DNA from: Anodontia alba
Lineage: Eukaryota; Mollusca; Bivalvia; Lucinida; Lucinidae
Assembly (NCBI GenBank): GCA_964016985.1
Contig: OZ024823.1
Coordinates: 125,740,924 to 125,804,923 of the forward strand
Length of the DNA stretch: 64,000 nt
Reading direction: 5' to 3'
A model generated the notes under the pieces. It had not been told where the DNA came from. It did not search any database and was given only the letters and a program-made list of their open reading frames with translations. Position 1 is the stretch's first letter. The number at the start of each line of letters is the position of its first letter. Below are positions 1 through 10,289 of this stretch, piece by piece. The position numbers and the translations under genes were made by a program.

Positions 1-91
1 GTTGGCTAACGTACTAAATGGCACTTCTACATATCTAACGCACAGCTTTTCACCCCATACATATTTAGGCACGGGCGTCAGTCGGTCAAAA

Positions 92-102
92 TCTCTCTCT
101 CC

Positions 103-175
<73 letters not shown>
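92..175. repeat. (CT)n microsatellite
   Basis: Almost pure CT dinucleotide run. The reading frame through it (poly Ser-Leu) is an artefact. Confidence 0.95.
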
Positions 176-178
<3 letters not shown>

Positions 179-490
179 TTCAAAATGTCCAACAATATTC
201 ATTATTAGTCATGCCGTTCAGTTATGTTGTATACGAATTTGTTCCCAGGAGATGACATTTATAAGCATTACAGCTTACAGTCAGATCCTATTCGACATGT
301 CTGTTTTATCGATGTAACTTTATACTTGCTTTAAAATAAATATTGTTTAAACCCCAAAGCCCCGGATGAGACTTCGCGCTTGCACAGAATTATTTGAATC
401 TGCGCATGTTGCGTATGATCGAATGCACTTTTTCGCTTGACGCGGCCCAAATGTTGCGCAGCAGAATCAAGCAAGAATTTTCAGTTAATG
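176..490. other. Non-coding stretch with a family D/C repeat fragment
   Basis: No gene is visible. At about 370-452 there is a degenerate fragment of the family D MITE, seen as ATCTGCGCATG followed by TTTTTCGCTTGACGCGGCCCA-like sequence, which is the family D terminal repeat read from the right-hand side. Confidence 0.5.
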
Positions 491-594
491 TGACGTTTTA
501 TAAACGTCATGACGTTGTATCGACGTTTATGTGACGTTCTATAAACGTCATGACGTTGCATAGACGTTAATGCGACGTTGTATAAACGTCATGT
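491..594. repeat. 41-bp tandem repeat rich in TGACGT/ACGTCA
   Basis: Units begin at 491, 532 and 573, giving a 41-bp period and about 2.5 units. Each full unit carries TGACGTT, then AACGTCATGACGTT, then GACGTT, so TGACG/CGTCA half-sites recur many times in 104 bp. These match the core of cAMP-response-element half-sites (known from animal promoters). The array ends 12 bp before the ATG of the open frame at 607, so a regulatory role is possible but unproven. Confidence 0.75.
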
Positions 595-606
595 GCCCGC
601 TGGGAA

Positions 607-858
607 ATGGCCTCATCAGCCATCTACGAATACACAGACGAGCTAGCATGTGACTGGAATGGACTTAGATATGATCGACGCACCAACAACAACAGCATGA
701 AATTCTACATTTTTTCCATCCTTTCCTACGATGAACTAGGTCACGAAATGCTAAATCGAACTTTAGAGCATTCACTCAAACTGATCAAATCTTTCGCAAT
801 GCGCTTACAGTCACGAGTTATAGTAGAGCCGGTATACGAAGGTCATCAAATTCCTTAA
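607..858 (+). CDS. Hypothetical 83-residue ORF downstream of the CRE-like array
   Basis: A complete open frame starts MASSAIYEYTDELACDWNGL and ends in consecutive TAA and TAG stops. The ATG context (GAAATGG) has a purine at -3 and G at +4, and an in-frame TAA lies upstream at 583, so this ATG would be the natural start. The composition looks protein-like, but I recognise no domain, signal peptide or membrane segment. It could be a small single-exon gene, one exon of a larger gene, or a remnant of a mobile element. There is no second exon or family match to support it. Confidence 0.3.
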   Translation: MASSAIYEYTDELACDWNGLRYDRRTNNNSMKFYIFSILSYDELGHEMLNRTLEHSLKLIKSFAMRLQSRVIVEPVYEGHQIP

Positions 859-1196
859 TAGGAATGCATTGTCATTTTTTTTTCTTGGCGTGGATTTAAG
901 AGTATCGTTTAAGTTCCTTAACCCCAAGATTTTTTTCCTTCCAGGCCGGAAGACATTAACCGCAGGTGAAATAATATATGGCTGCAGCTGGTTGTAAATG
1001 GTCTTTTAATAGTCCGTAAAAAATGTACATCGGATTCAAAGATTGTCTTCAGAGATGAATGAATATGATGTTCGGTAGGTCTTTAGGACTACAGGTACAA
1101 GAAAACAATATGGATAAGTTATCGTCACTGGTGTAATCTAGGCAGCTAACATTCTTGTCTGATATGAAGTTATTCTATCCTGTACAAACAACTTTA

Positions 1197-1234
<38 letters not shown>

Positions 1235-1396
1235 GACAGAAAGAAAAATGGTATTAAACAAAGACAATCTTTGGTCTTAAGGTCTTAGAAATACACTATC
1301 GGTAGACAACATGCTACTATAAATTATAAATAGTTCGATATTAGCATAACTGACTAGCATATATTGCATGGGAAAGTAACTTTGTAAATAGTTTTT
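859..1396. other. Intergenic, nothing recognised
   Basis: AT-rich sequence without a convincing ORF. It contains a 30-plus-base poly(A) run at about 1198-1231 that could be the tail of an old retroposed sequence. Confidence 0.5.
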
Positions 1397-1500
1397 GTCC
1401 CCTTCTGAAAAGGGTCTCTTCTAAATACATTCTTATAGAAAAGACCCCTTTTCAAAAGTTCTTTGGCATGCAGGAAAGCAAACATGAAATCACAAAACTT
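1397..1500. repeat. Family B foldback repeat, copy B1
   Basis: The arms CCTTCTGAAAAGGGTCT and AAGACCCCTTTTCAAAAG are inverted, followed by GGCATGCAGGAAAGCA. The same arrangement recurs at 10.74, 17.48, 20.13, 20.76, 27.5, 29.78, 37.03 and 40.24 kb. In this copy the usual GAATTTGCTCCC centre is lost. Confidence 0.7.
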
Positions 1501-1616
1501 GTCTCCCTCGGCAGGAAACGGCAACATCTACCTAGACTGGAACCAGTCTTCAGTGACTAAATATTTTTTCTTATAATCCTGTTTGCTATTACACTAAAAT
1601 AAAACCAAAATAATAG

Positions 1617-1662
1617 CATGACTATAAAGGCTGGTCACTAGTGACCAGTCTTTATAATCATG
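1617..1662. repeat. 46-nt near-perfect palindrome (GGTCACTAGTGACC centre)
   Basis: Arms pair from CATGACTATAAAG to CTTTATAATCATG with two mismatches around an exactly palindromic CTGGTCACTAGTGACCAG. Related CCAGTC fragments appear just upstream (about 1541-1560). It is probably the centre of another foldback element. Confidence 0.7.
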
Positions 1663-2849
1663 ATTTACGCCGGGCTGGATCTATTTGAGGTTGTTTTTGT
1701 AAAATGTGTATGCATTTAAAGAACTTTTTTTTTTCCAGTATTATGGGGTTCTTAGTGGGGTTATATATAACTATTCACCCCCCACTTTTTTATTATTCAA
1801 AGTCACACTTTTGCAGCAGAGAACTGTGCTACTGGTAACATAGTGAAATAAAAAATGGGAAGTACTGTGAATAATGAGTGTGGCAATGTGGGTTTTACTC
1901 ATTTAAAAGAGAAATGAGCAGTTTTTTTCTGTAGGAGCCACAATTTGACCATTCGACCTGAAATGAGCTTGTTGCTGTCAATATTCGTACACGTTTGAAT
2001 TTTTTCATTTTCGTGTTTTTTTCGTCGTACTACGAAGAAGAAACAAAAGATATTTTTCTTTGCTTACGATTGGAAATATGTATTCTCAAATCGAACGAAT
2101 TATAAGCTGGTTTAATAATACAGTTGAATTTGATATTCAAGCATGGAAAGATTTGGGCCGACAAGTGGAGAAAAGAACGAAGCACTGCTACATAGATGAT
2201 TTTGGATATAGTATGTTCGGCCTAAGCTATGGATGGCGACATGTAATTATGTATGCGGGCTAGAAAACAGACGATCATAGTTGATTTTTTGTTTTTAAAA
2301 TAGCTCTGATAACGTCTATAATGTTTTTATCGTTGAGTATTGCGATAATTTATATAATTTACAACCTTTCATAAATTATAACATTTTTCTCACTATACTA
2401 CGATCTATAGGGAGCTAAGTGATGCATGTCAGATTAGTTTCCCGGCGTATTGATGCTTTGCATCAATGTTTTCTTGTATTATTTTGGTTTTATTTCATTG
2501 GATTATCAGGATTATAAGGGAAAAATAGTTAATGTAGACAGGAGCCAATCTACACATATCTAACTATAATGTATCTAATCCCCTTTAACGTATTCTTACT
2601 TGTGACAGGATGTGAAATTAACCTTAAACTAAATCTGTTTCAAAACATGTTGGATTGAATATCCACCTTTCGGGTGAAGTTGAAACATTTTGTAGCTTTT
2701 CGTCTTAACATTAGGTAACTGGTAAGTAGTTTCGAACAAAGCAGTCACCACTTTTTTTTTCACACTATTGCGTATCATATACACACTGAATCTTTTACGC
2801 TTCAAACTGGCCTCCAACCAGGCACTTAACGGCAGCAGCCTCGATCACA
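1663..2849. other. Intergenic; two short ORFs of doubtful status
   Basis: Two short frames look more protein-like than their surroundings: + strand 2078-2263 (first ATG codes for MYSQIERIISWFNNTVEFDI...) and - strand 2629-2817 (MEASLKRKRFSVYMIRNSVK...). Neither has a recognisable domain, flanking splice sites I can defend, or repeat copies elsewhere in the window. I do not call them genes. Confidence 0.4.
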
Positions 2850-2850
2850 A

Positions 2851-2888
<38 letters not shown>
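2850..2888. repeat. (AAT)n microsatellite
   Basis: Trinucleotide AAT run followed by degenerate AATAAATA sequence. Confidence 0.9.
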
Positions 2889-2890
<2 letters not shown>

Positions 2891-3109
2891 GTAATAAATA
2901 ATAAATAAAAAATAAAATGACTGATCCTGGGGAGACTTTTGGAATAGAGATCAACACAAAACATATAAAATATCAGACTCGGCATTATTGAGTCTTTTCG
3001 GGAGGGATAAATAAAAAATACAACAACCATCACGCCCTGTAGCAGGGAATTAAGCGGAACACCATTTAAATAATACGTAACGAGAGCAAAGAGTCCTTTA
3101 GCCACATGT

Positions 3110-3300
3110 CAACAAGGAATGGCCATCCACCGTCTGATCAGGGCCCTCGTCGCAAGGTCAACAGCTACTATAGAAATGTGGTGATCAACAGAGAAGGTCC
3201 TCATTAGAATGTGCAGTTGTGCTGGCTGATCTGGGTCATTTTGTTTCCTGTGCGCATGTTGCATAATTACTCTTGCTCATACTGCGACACAAAGGTCGTT
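3110..3300. repeat. Degenerate family C repeat
   Basis: CGTCTGATCAGGGCCCTCG near 3131 and GGCTGATCTGGGTC near 3222 are the two arms of the common GATCAG/CTGATC hairpin family, here far apart and interrupted. The rest of the stretch to 3610 shows nothing else. Confidence 0.45.
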
Positions 3301-3610
3301 TAGTCAGTGGCATCCATTGGAGTTCTTTGATGTAGTGATCAATAATAAATATTTACATATTGTAGGTTAAATTTTATGACACAGTGTCATATAAATGTGA
3401 CAACCTAACAGTTGTGTCATTTGCTAGCCTGCTGCTTTTGCGGTTGTAATTCACAATCCAAAGTCTATACATCACTACAGCTGCACAAGACCTGCATACA
3501 AGACCTAAAACTTTTATCGTTCTCTGGGCTAATTCACCAGACGAAAAATTCATTACACTTATTTTTTTCCCAGAAACAAGTGTTGATATTTCATGCAAAT
3601 AATTTCCATA

Positions 3611-3689
3611 CAGAAACAGGTTTTGACATTTCATTCAAATTGTCTCCAATGGAGACAATTTGCTTGAAATGTCCAAACCTGTTTTCTGG
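3611..3689. repeat. Foldback repeat around TTGTCTCCAATGGAGACAA
   Basis: The left arm runs from CAGAAACAGGTTTTGACATTT through AAATTGTCTCC, and the right arm returns GGAGACAATTT, GAAATGTC and AAACCTGTTTTCTG. A third, direct-repeat copy of the right arm follows at 3701-3750. ORFs across this segment are by-products of the repeats. Confidence 0.7.
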
Positions 3690-3823
3690 GGAAAATAAGA
3701 TGGAGACAATTTGTATGAAATGTCAAAAACTGTTTTCTAGGGAAAACAGAAACATTTTTCAGCTAAAATATTAGCGTATATGCCATATTTAATGATCATA
3801 ATTTTAACATTACTTTAACTAAC

Positions 3824-4102
3824 CATTACGAAAACACGCCTATTCAAATATACTGAAAATTTTACTACCAAAAAAATGAAAAATTTCAGCTAAAAATGTC
3901 TGATATTTTTCATATTTCTGCTCAAAACATAGATTGTGGGTACTCGTTAGAACCGCCTCGACGAGGCGGTTCTAACGAGTACCCACAATCTATGTTTTAA
4001 GCAGAAATAAGAAAAATAATGTACACCCCTGTAAACCCCAGTTTTACTATATAAAAGTGGGGTTTAAGGGGGTCAAAATTATATAGGTATGTTTTCGTGA
4101 TG
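3824..4102 (+). mobile_element. Family A foldback MITE, copy A1 (reference copy)
   Basis: A 279-bp non-coding element. Its ends are inverted repeats: it starts CATTACGAAAACACGCC and ends GTATGTTTTCGTGATG. In the middle 3914-3960 pairs with 3962-4008 (47-nt arms, one mismatch) around GCCTCGACGAGGC. The left half also carries AAATTTTCAG-type AT-rich inverted repeats. The right half contains CCCCAGTTTTACTATATAAA followed by AGTGGGGTTTAAGGGGG, a second stem enclosing a TATA-box-like sequence. No ORF is conserved between copies, so it must be non-autonomous. The transposase source and the target-site duplication are not resolved from the flanks here. Confidence 0.9.
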
Positions 4103-4998
4103 CAACATCGTTAGTTTTGAACAACTGGTCCCAGGTTGTCAGCATTTGATTTCTCCGCCCTTTAATTACATGTACATGTGTATGTGGCTCTGCCACGAAC
4201 TTTAATCCAAGAAAACGATTATGACTGAATTGAGAGAAAATGCATTGAAGGAAAGTTTGTCTTTACTTCGCTTGTAACAATATTCAGGGAGTTTGCTTTC
4301 TGTTTACAGACATTGAATACTAGAGAATATGTAAATGAACAGAGAAGACAGCGCGGACGGTCATCCCAGATATCAGTTCTCGAATATTGTTGCATAAAAA
4401 GCAGTGTCGGACGTTATTAACAGCCGTGCATTAATCGGCGAAATGCCGTGTATTAATAAGTCGATTCACACGCTCTTAATTTCACGGTTACGCAACTTTC
4501 AATATGATCGTACCGGGGCCACAGAGTTGCTGCCATTGCGAGATGTGTACTGACCGGCCCTAGAAGGAGCATAGTCCGTGGAAATAACGTTCGCGAGACA
4601 TCTGTGAAAAGGCGAAACAAAATAGTGCAAGAAATAACGCGAAAGGCAGCAAATGTTTTCAGTTTTTATGCAATAATAACGATTGAACATGGCTTTTAAA
4701 TGCATTAACATTCGCCAGGTCCCTTCGGATGTGTTGAAAACCGCGGCCTACGGGACATGGCGATTATTAATGCATGAAAAACCATGTTTGATCCCTATTT
4801 TGTATAAGATCCTTCTCCCCAGTTTGAGCATAATTATAAACTAATAAAACAAAACAGTCTTATCGTTTCTGACCCTTCATTTATCTTTCTGGCATAAATC
4901 CAATTTTTTAAGGCTCTAATTTCAGTTACACATTTGTATTCCTACTCGTTATCCATTTAAAACCCATCTGAGCTTATAATACCCTTAATATCGTAAAG
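4103..4998. other. Intergenic; possible degenerate repeat
   Basis: No gene is supported. The part from 4360 to 4790 is less AT-rich and contains several inverted fragments (CATTAATCGGCGAAATGCCG; TGCATTAACATTCGCC against GGCGATTATTAATGCA), suggesting a decayed transposon. Confidence 0.4.
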
Positions 4999-5207
4999 AA
5001 ATATGAGCCGGGCACAGAAACTCCTACTAGGTTGCATGTGCGCAGTCTGATCAGGGTCTCCACAGGGCACTCTCCGTGTAGCAAAGGATCACAACGTCAT
5101 CAAATGGATAGCAAAGATCCTAATCAGCCAGCGCGGATTGGCAGGCTGATCTGAGTCTTCGCTGGGCGCACATGTATTCTTGTAGGAAATGCTGACCCCG
5201 GCTCATA
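4999..5207. mobile_element. MITE with AATATGAGCCGGG ends and a family C core
   Basis: The inverted ends AATATGAGCCGGG (about 5000) and CCCGGCTCATATT (about 5194) enclose two family C arms, GCGCAGTCTGATCAGGGTCT and GCAGGCTGATCTGAGTCTTC, followed by GCGCACATG. The size and end structure fit a short non-autonomous DNA transposon. Confidence 0.65.
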
Positions 5208-5340
5208 TTTGATGATTTCTTTGTAGGATATAGAAAGGCGGCATGTTTCACAGGGTATCGCATGACTACTTCTTTTAATCATCATCCGTCAAAAGTGTTC
5301 GTGTGCTAATTAGCATCAATACAACAAATGTTTATACATA

Positions 5341-5620
5341 CATTATGAAAACACGCCTATTCAAATATATTGAAAATTTTACCACCAAAAAATGGCAATT
5401 TTTCAGATAAAAAAATCTGATATATTTCATATTTCTGCTCAAAACATAGATTGTGGGTACTCGTTAGAACCGCCTTGTCGAGGCGGTTCTAAAGAGTACC
5501 TACAATCTATGTTTTTGAGCAGAAATAACAAAAATAATGTATACCCCTGTAAACCCCAGTTTTACTATATAAAAGTGGGGTTTAAGGGGGTCAAAATTAT
5601 ATAGGTATGTTTTCGTGATG
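5341..5620 (+). mobile_element. Family A foldback MITE, copy A2
   Basis: A 280-bp copy with both terminal inverted repeats, the full central hairpin, and the TATATAAAAG stem in the right half. Confidence 0.9.
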
Positions 5621-5869
5621 ATATATGTGCGAAAATCAATTGGCTATAAGGGATTTTTGTCTTTGTAAATTCTACAATGAATTCGTTGTCAAGCATTATA
5701 AAGTCAACCATGAAGCTAAAAGACTCTCATGGCGATTTCAAATAAATGCATGAACTCAAAACGTTACCAGGCAGAATTCATATGGATCTGGAAAAATCAG
5801 TCACGGTTAAGCTTTAGTTAAAGCCTTAGATTACTCGTATGTCAGGGAAGGGGGTTGGGGGATGGGGGA
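5621..5869. other. Intergenic, nothing recognised
   Basis: AT-rich spacer between copy A2 and family E. Confidence 0.5.
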
Positions 5870-6211
5870 TTGGAGACAATTGTAGTACGGGTGTGCGAGC
5901 CAGTTTTTCGAAACCTACCCAATTCATATACTTGGCCTTTGAAAAAGTGGACCTATTCATATACCAGATCGTCTTAAATGTTGACCCATTCATATACTGC
6001 CCTTTGATTTTTTGTACCCATTTATTGCTGGTAGTTAGACAAATATCGCAGTCAATTCATTGAATAACAAGAAAACAAGCAGCTCCGAAAAAATATGTGT
6101 GTGAAAAAAATATGTGCATTTACCGGGATGTGAGGAAAGTGGGACCTTTCATATACCAATCAAGAAAAATCGGGTCAGTCATATAGTTGTTTTTTTTTTT
6201 TTTTTTTTTTG

Positions 6212-6244
<33 letters not shown>

Positions 6245-6330
6245 GGGGCTAATCATATACATGGCAGCGCGGGGGCTAATCATATACTTGGGCCATTCGG
6301 CACGCACATCCGTACTATGCAATATACAGG
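5870..6330. repeat. Family E repeat, copy 1 (TCATATAC motif array)
   Basis: The motif (T/A)CATATAC recurs about every 30-60 bp (TTCATATACTTGG, CATATACCAG, TTCATATACTGCC, CATATACCAATC, ATCATATACATGG, ATCATATACTTGG). The same ordered sequence, including GTACCCATTT and CGGCACGCACATCCGTA, recurs at 53010-53345. A poly(T)/poly(A) pair (6189-6240) has expanded inside this copy. On the - strand, repeats of the motif encode Val-Tyr-Asp/Tyr-Met-Asn-like strings, so it may derive from a short coding repeat. Confidence 0.75.
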
Positions 6331-6791
6331 ACGTTACCACCGCCTCCAACCCCAACTCTCCTTCCCTCAGGAGTAATACTATAACCCACAAGTTTGCATT
6401 ATACAGGGCTAAAAATGGCATTTCTCGTAATTCAAAGTTAGTTTACACAAATTGAATTTGGACTTGCCCGGAAATTTGCGTTGCATTGTCTGCCTGTTTT
6501 AATTGCACAGCGTGAAGATAGGTGGTAGCCAGTTTAGGGCCGATTATGAAATTAGGTTTATTTTGAGATCTTAGATAAAAGAGACACTGTTAACCTAACT
6601 TATCTATGAATGGCTGATTTGAGCGAAATAAATACGGAAAATGGAATTCTTATCAGCACTGTACGTGTATACACATTAGCTGCCAGATCTAGCCATTGAT
6701 TAGCAAATCCGACTTTTATCGTAAATTAGTATACTCCGGTCCTACAACTGGTGAAGATTATTATTGAAGGCGATAAACAGTACCTTACAAA
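6331..6791. other. Intergenic, nothing recognised
   Basis: Single-copy-looking AT-rich sequence without a credible ORF. Confidence 0.5.
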
Positions 6792-7060
6792 CATTTTGAA
6801 AAACATGCCATTTCAAATATATATACTGAAAATGTTATCACCAAAAAATGAAAAATTTCAGATAAAATATTCTGATATTTTTCATATTTCTGCTCAAAAC
6901 GAGGCGGTTCTAACGAGTACCCACAGTCTATGTTTTTGAGCAGAAATAAGAAAAAAAAATGTATACCCCTGTAAACCCCAGTTTTACAATATAAAAGCGG
7001 GGTTTAAGGGGCGAGGGGAGGGGGAGGCGAGCAAAATTATATACGTATGTTTTCCTGATG
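6792..7060 (+). mobile_element. Family A foldback MITE, copy A3 (left hairpin arm lost)
   Basis: Both ends are recognisable, but most of the left arm of the central hairpin is missing: CTCAAAACGAGGCGGTTCTA joins the loop side directly to the right arm. Confidence 0.85.
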
Positions 7061-7184
7061 CAAACCAAATACCGTAAAAACTCTAATATGCGGACATTGT
7101 AACAATTTATGAACCGCAACATAAGAAAACGTACCTTCTGACGTGCGCCCAGCGAAGATTCAAATCAACCTGCGCATCCGCACT

Positions 7185-7467
7185 CATCACGAAAACACGC
7201 CTATATAATTTTAACCCCCTTAAACCCCACTTTTATATAGTAAAACAGAGATTTACAGGAGTAAACATGTTTTTCTTATTTCTGTTAAAAACATAGATTG
7301 TCGGTACTCATTAGAATCGCCTCGCCGAGGCGGTTCTAACGAATACCCACAATCTATGTTTTGAGCAGAAATATAAAAAAATATCAGAATTTTTATCTGA
7401 AAATTTTAAACTTTTGGAGGTAAAATATTCAGTATATATGTATTTGAATAGGCGTGTTTTCATAATG
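7185..7467 (-). mobile_element. Family A foldback MITE, copy A4
   Basis: A complete 283-bp copy in reverse orientation (CATCACG start, CATAATG end). It lies next to a family C half-arm (7135-7184, GTGCGCCCAGCGAAGATTCA). Confidence 0.9.
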
Positions 7468-7498
7468 GTTTAATCAGAAGCTTCGTCGCCCGCATGAA

Positions 7499-7750
7499 CA
7501 TCACGAAAACACTCCTATATAGTTCAGACCCCCTTAAACCCCACTTTTATATAATAAAACTGGGGTTTACAGGGGTATACATTATTTTTCTTATTTCTGC
7601 TCAAAAACACCGAGGCGGTTCTAACGAGTACCCACAATCTATGTTTTGAGCAGACTGAATAAAAAAAACTATTAGAGTTTTTTATCTGAAAATTTTCAGT
7701 TTTTTTGAGGTGAAATTTTCAATATATTTGAATAGGGGTGTTTTCGTAAT
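7499..7750 (-). mobile_element. Family A foldback MITE, copy A5 (one hairpin arm lost)
   Basis: Only 31 bp from A4 and in the same orientation. One arm of the hairpin is deleted (TGCTCAAAAACACCGAGGCGG), and the terminal G of the right end is missing. Confidence 0.85.
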
Positions 7751-8232
7751 AAAGCAGCTTTGCATCATTGGCGAATGCACAGGCTGATCTGAATCTTCAC
7801 TGGGTACTTTGCGGCGTTGTGGTGATTTTCATACTGTGATGCTAAACAGTTAGACCTTTTCGCTGTCTTACAAATGAACAAACGTTTCAAGGCGTTTCCT
7901 CGATCTATAGCGGTTCTTTATTGTTCGTGCATCCATGATTTCATTCTTATGTGACGTGTGTTTTGTCATTGTTTCTCGTTTCTCCTTCTGTTTGCTGTGC
8001 TTCGTGATTGTGCCATCTATTAGGAACATATATATTTTTAAATCATATTTTAACAAGCGAATTGACAGCTGTATCGTCATGCCAGATAATATCCCCAGTG
8101 AAATTAAAACTGCCTTCAAACTACGTCCCAGAGAGTCTGCAAGTATTCCCCTTTTACATAATAACTGGGCGACTGGCAGGAAAATGCATCCAGATATATA
8201 ATTCCGAGGGTTTGTCATTGCACAGTTATATA
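7751..8232. other. Intergenic
   Basis: Contains a family C half-arm near 7780 (GGCTGATCTGAATCTTCACT). A 124-codon frame on the - strand (7868-8242) has no recognisable domain and partly overlaps repeat F, so I do not call it a gene. Confidence 0.5.
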
Positions 8233-8545
8233 GGTCGGCCAAATTGACCTCTCCAACTTTTGACTTTATTCCTTTACGTTATAATTAGGTAATAACTGTA
8301 TACAGGTGAGTGACTTGTAGTTTCACGTGGAATGCAGACTTACTGCTATTCCTAAACTGTACACTGAAAGTACCTTACTGATATTTAATGTAAAAGAAAG
8401 AGACAGATCAATCTGGTCGATTTATAGTGAGTTTTTTGTTAGGGCTATTAAAAAAAAGTACTCTTACGCAATTTGCGGACAACACAGGCCCTGATCAGTC
8501 TGCGCATCCACGCAGACTGATCTGGGTCTTCGTTGTCCACACAGA
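8233..8545 (+). repeat. Family F repeat, copy F1
   Basis: The sequence from GGCCAAATTGACCTCTCC through TTTCACGTGGAATGCAGAC to TTTTGTTAGGGCTATTAAAA and a family C hairpin is repeated in inverse orientation at 10290-10625. A short third fragment lies at 9866-9930. Confidence 0.8.
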
Positions 8546-8985
8546 ATCAATGGATACTGTAGCGTATGTCATCGAACAGAGAATATCGAGATCAGACTGC
8601 ACGAATACGCACGCTCATCTAGACCACAAATATTTGCATATGGCATAAGGCCTTCTTCCCACATATATTTTTGAATGCCAGTTTTGCTTTCATTGACAAC
8701 TGTATAAGGAACACCTGGTACAGATAAACTTTTAATGTTTTACTGTCTAAATTTCTTGGTATTCAGGGTAGGGAACCATATTTACCCTAATTATTTGGAT
8801 AGCCTTGCTTTACATACGTATACATATGTATACATGTCCTAAACGAACAAGTCCATTTAGTATCCTGTTGGATGAGAAGCAAACAGTAGCGGCCCTGATC
8901 AGACGACGCGTTTTGCGGCGTCTGAGCTGGGTCTATGTTGTTTGCTCCAACCTATCTGTCCGAATAATAAGAGTAAATATGATAA
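8546..8985. other. Intergenic
   Basis: Decayed family C arms (CCCTGATCAGACGACGCG and GGCGTCTGAGCTGGGTCT) at about 8890-8935; otherwise nothing recognised. Confidence 0.5.
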
Positions 8986-9292
8986 TATGGCTCGTTTACC
9001 TTGGTTTATTCCAACTCATTTCTGAGTCCCTAGGAAATTCTTCCGACAGCTCAAGAAAACAAATATTTAAGGATATTTTAGGATTTTTTTCCTATTTTTT
9101 TTCAAGAAAAAGTATGTTTTTCAATAGAATCGCCTCGTCGATGCGATTCGAATGAGCAAACTGAACATACCATTATCGAAAAGAAATTCCATTTGTGTCC
9201 TAACCTTGCGCTATGATTAAACCTCAGTGGCTCGAACTAACCATTTCTAGAACATATTTCCATGATCCCAAAGATATTCGAGCCACTGAGGA
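8986..9292. mobile_element. Family H MITE, degenerate copy H3
   Basis: Shares ATGGCTCGTTTACC, CCTCAGTGGCTCGAAC and GATATTCGAGCCACTGA with copies H1 and H2. The centre holds a decayed version of the shared hairpin core (AATAGAATCGCCTCGTCGA, then ATGCGATTCGAATGAG). Confidence 0.75.
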
Positions 9293-9308
9293 ATTTGGAT
9301 TTTCTATA

Positions 9309-9590
9309 CATCACGAAAACATGCCTATATACTTTTGACCCCTTTAAACCCCACTTTTATTTAGTAAAACTGGGGTTTACAGGGGTATACATTATTTTTC
9401 TTATTTTTGCTCAAAACATAGATTGTGGGTACTCGTTAGAACCGCCTCGTCGAGGCGGTTCTATCGGGTACCCACAATCTATGGTTTGAGCAGAAATAAG
9501 AAAAAAAAATATCAGATTTTTTTTTATCTGAAAATGTTCATTTTTTATGGTAAAATTTTTAGTCTATTGAATAGGCGCGTTTTCATAATG
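9309..9590 (-). mobile_element. Family A foldback MITE, copy A6
   Basis: A complete copy with an intact central hairpin, starting 17 bp after H3. Confidence 0.9.
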
Positions 9591-9976
9591 AATTCATATA
9601 CAAGTAAGTACTGTATATATTTTAACTACTCGGACATGACCAAAGAGTGTTGACCCCAATAAACTGATTAAAAGCAGCAGATCGAAGAATTGCACTGAGC
9701 AAACACTTAGACAATTAGGAAAATGTTTGCTAAAAAAATGGCTTACCGTTCTGTCATGCATGTTTTTGACAAGTCACAGAAAGGAAGCAAATGTAATTGA
9801 CGGGAAATCTGGTAAAAGGTCAACTTGAGCGTCAGTTCAGAAGACACCTATAGATGTGTACATACAGAATATACAGACCGACCGACCACATTGACCTGTC
9901 GCTTTGACCTTTACATTTAATGTTTTTTAGAATACGTCCACCGTCGCCCACCTTTACAGGTGTCAAACCTTGCTTA
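9591..9976. other. Intergenic with a family F fragment
   Basis: The part at about 9866-9930 (GACCGACCACATTGACCTGT, CTTTGACCTTTACATTTAAT) matches one end of family F. Nothing else is recognised. Confidence 0.5.
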
Positions 9977-10204
9977 CATTATTTACTTAAACATGCCTAT
10001 TCAAATATACTGAAAATTTTACCACCAAAACATGAAAACTTTCAGATAAAAAATTCTGATATTTTTATATTTCTGCTTAAACATAGATTGTTTTTAGCAG
10101 AAATAAGAAAAATGATGTATACATGTATCCCTGTAAACCCCAGTTTCACTTTATAGAAGTGGGGTTTAATGGGGTCAAAATTATATAGGCATGTTTTCGT
10201 GATG
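9977..10204 (+). mobile_element. Family A foldback MITE, copy A7 (central hairpin deleted)
   Basis: Both halves are present, but the 95-nt hairpin is reduced to AAACATAGATTG followed by TTTTTAGCAGAAAT, so almost the entire palindrome has been removed precisely. Confidence 0.85.
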
Positions 10205-10289
10205 ATAGACCTAACCATGTAAAGATTATAATCAAAACATCAAAGCGACAGGTTTGGTCGATCTATACAAGCTATATATTTATTTATAT

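Noticed and set aside
3824..7750. CRISPR-like or satellite array
   Set aside because: The repeats are dispersed, in both orientations, with independent flanks and terminal inverted repeats, and the genome is eukaryotic; they are mobile elements.
7868..8242. 124-codon ORF on the - strand
   Set aside because: It has no domain, overlaps the end of repeat F and has an opposing ORF of similar length; probably chance.
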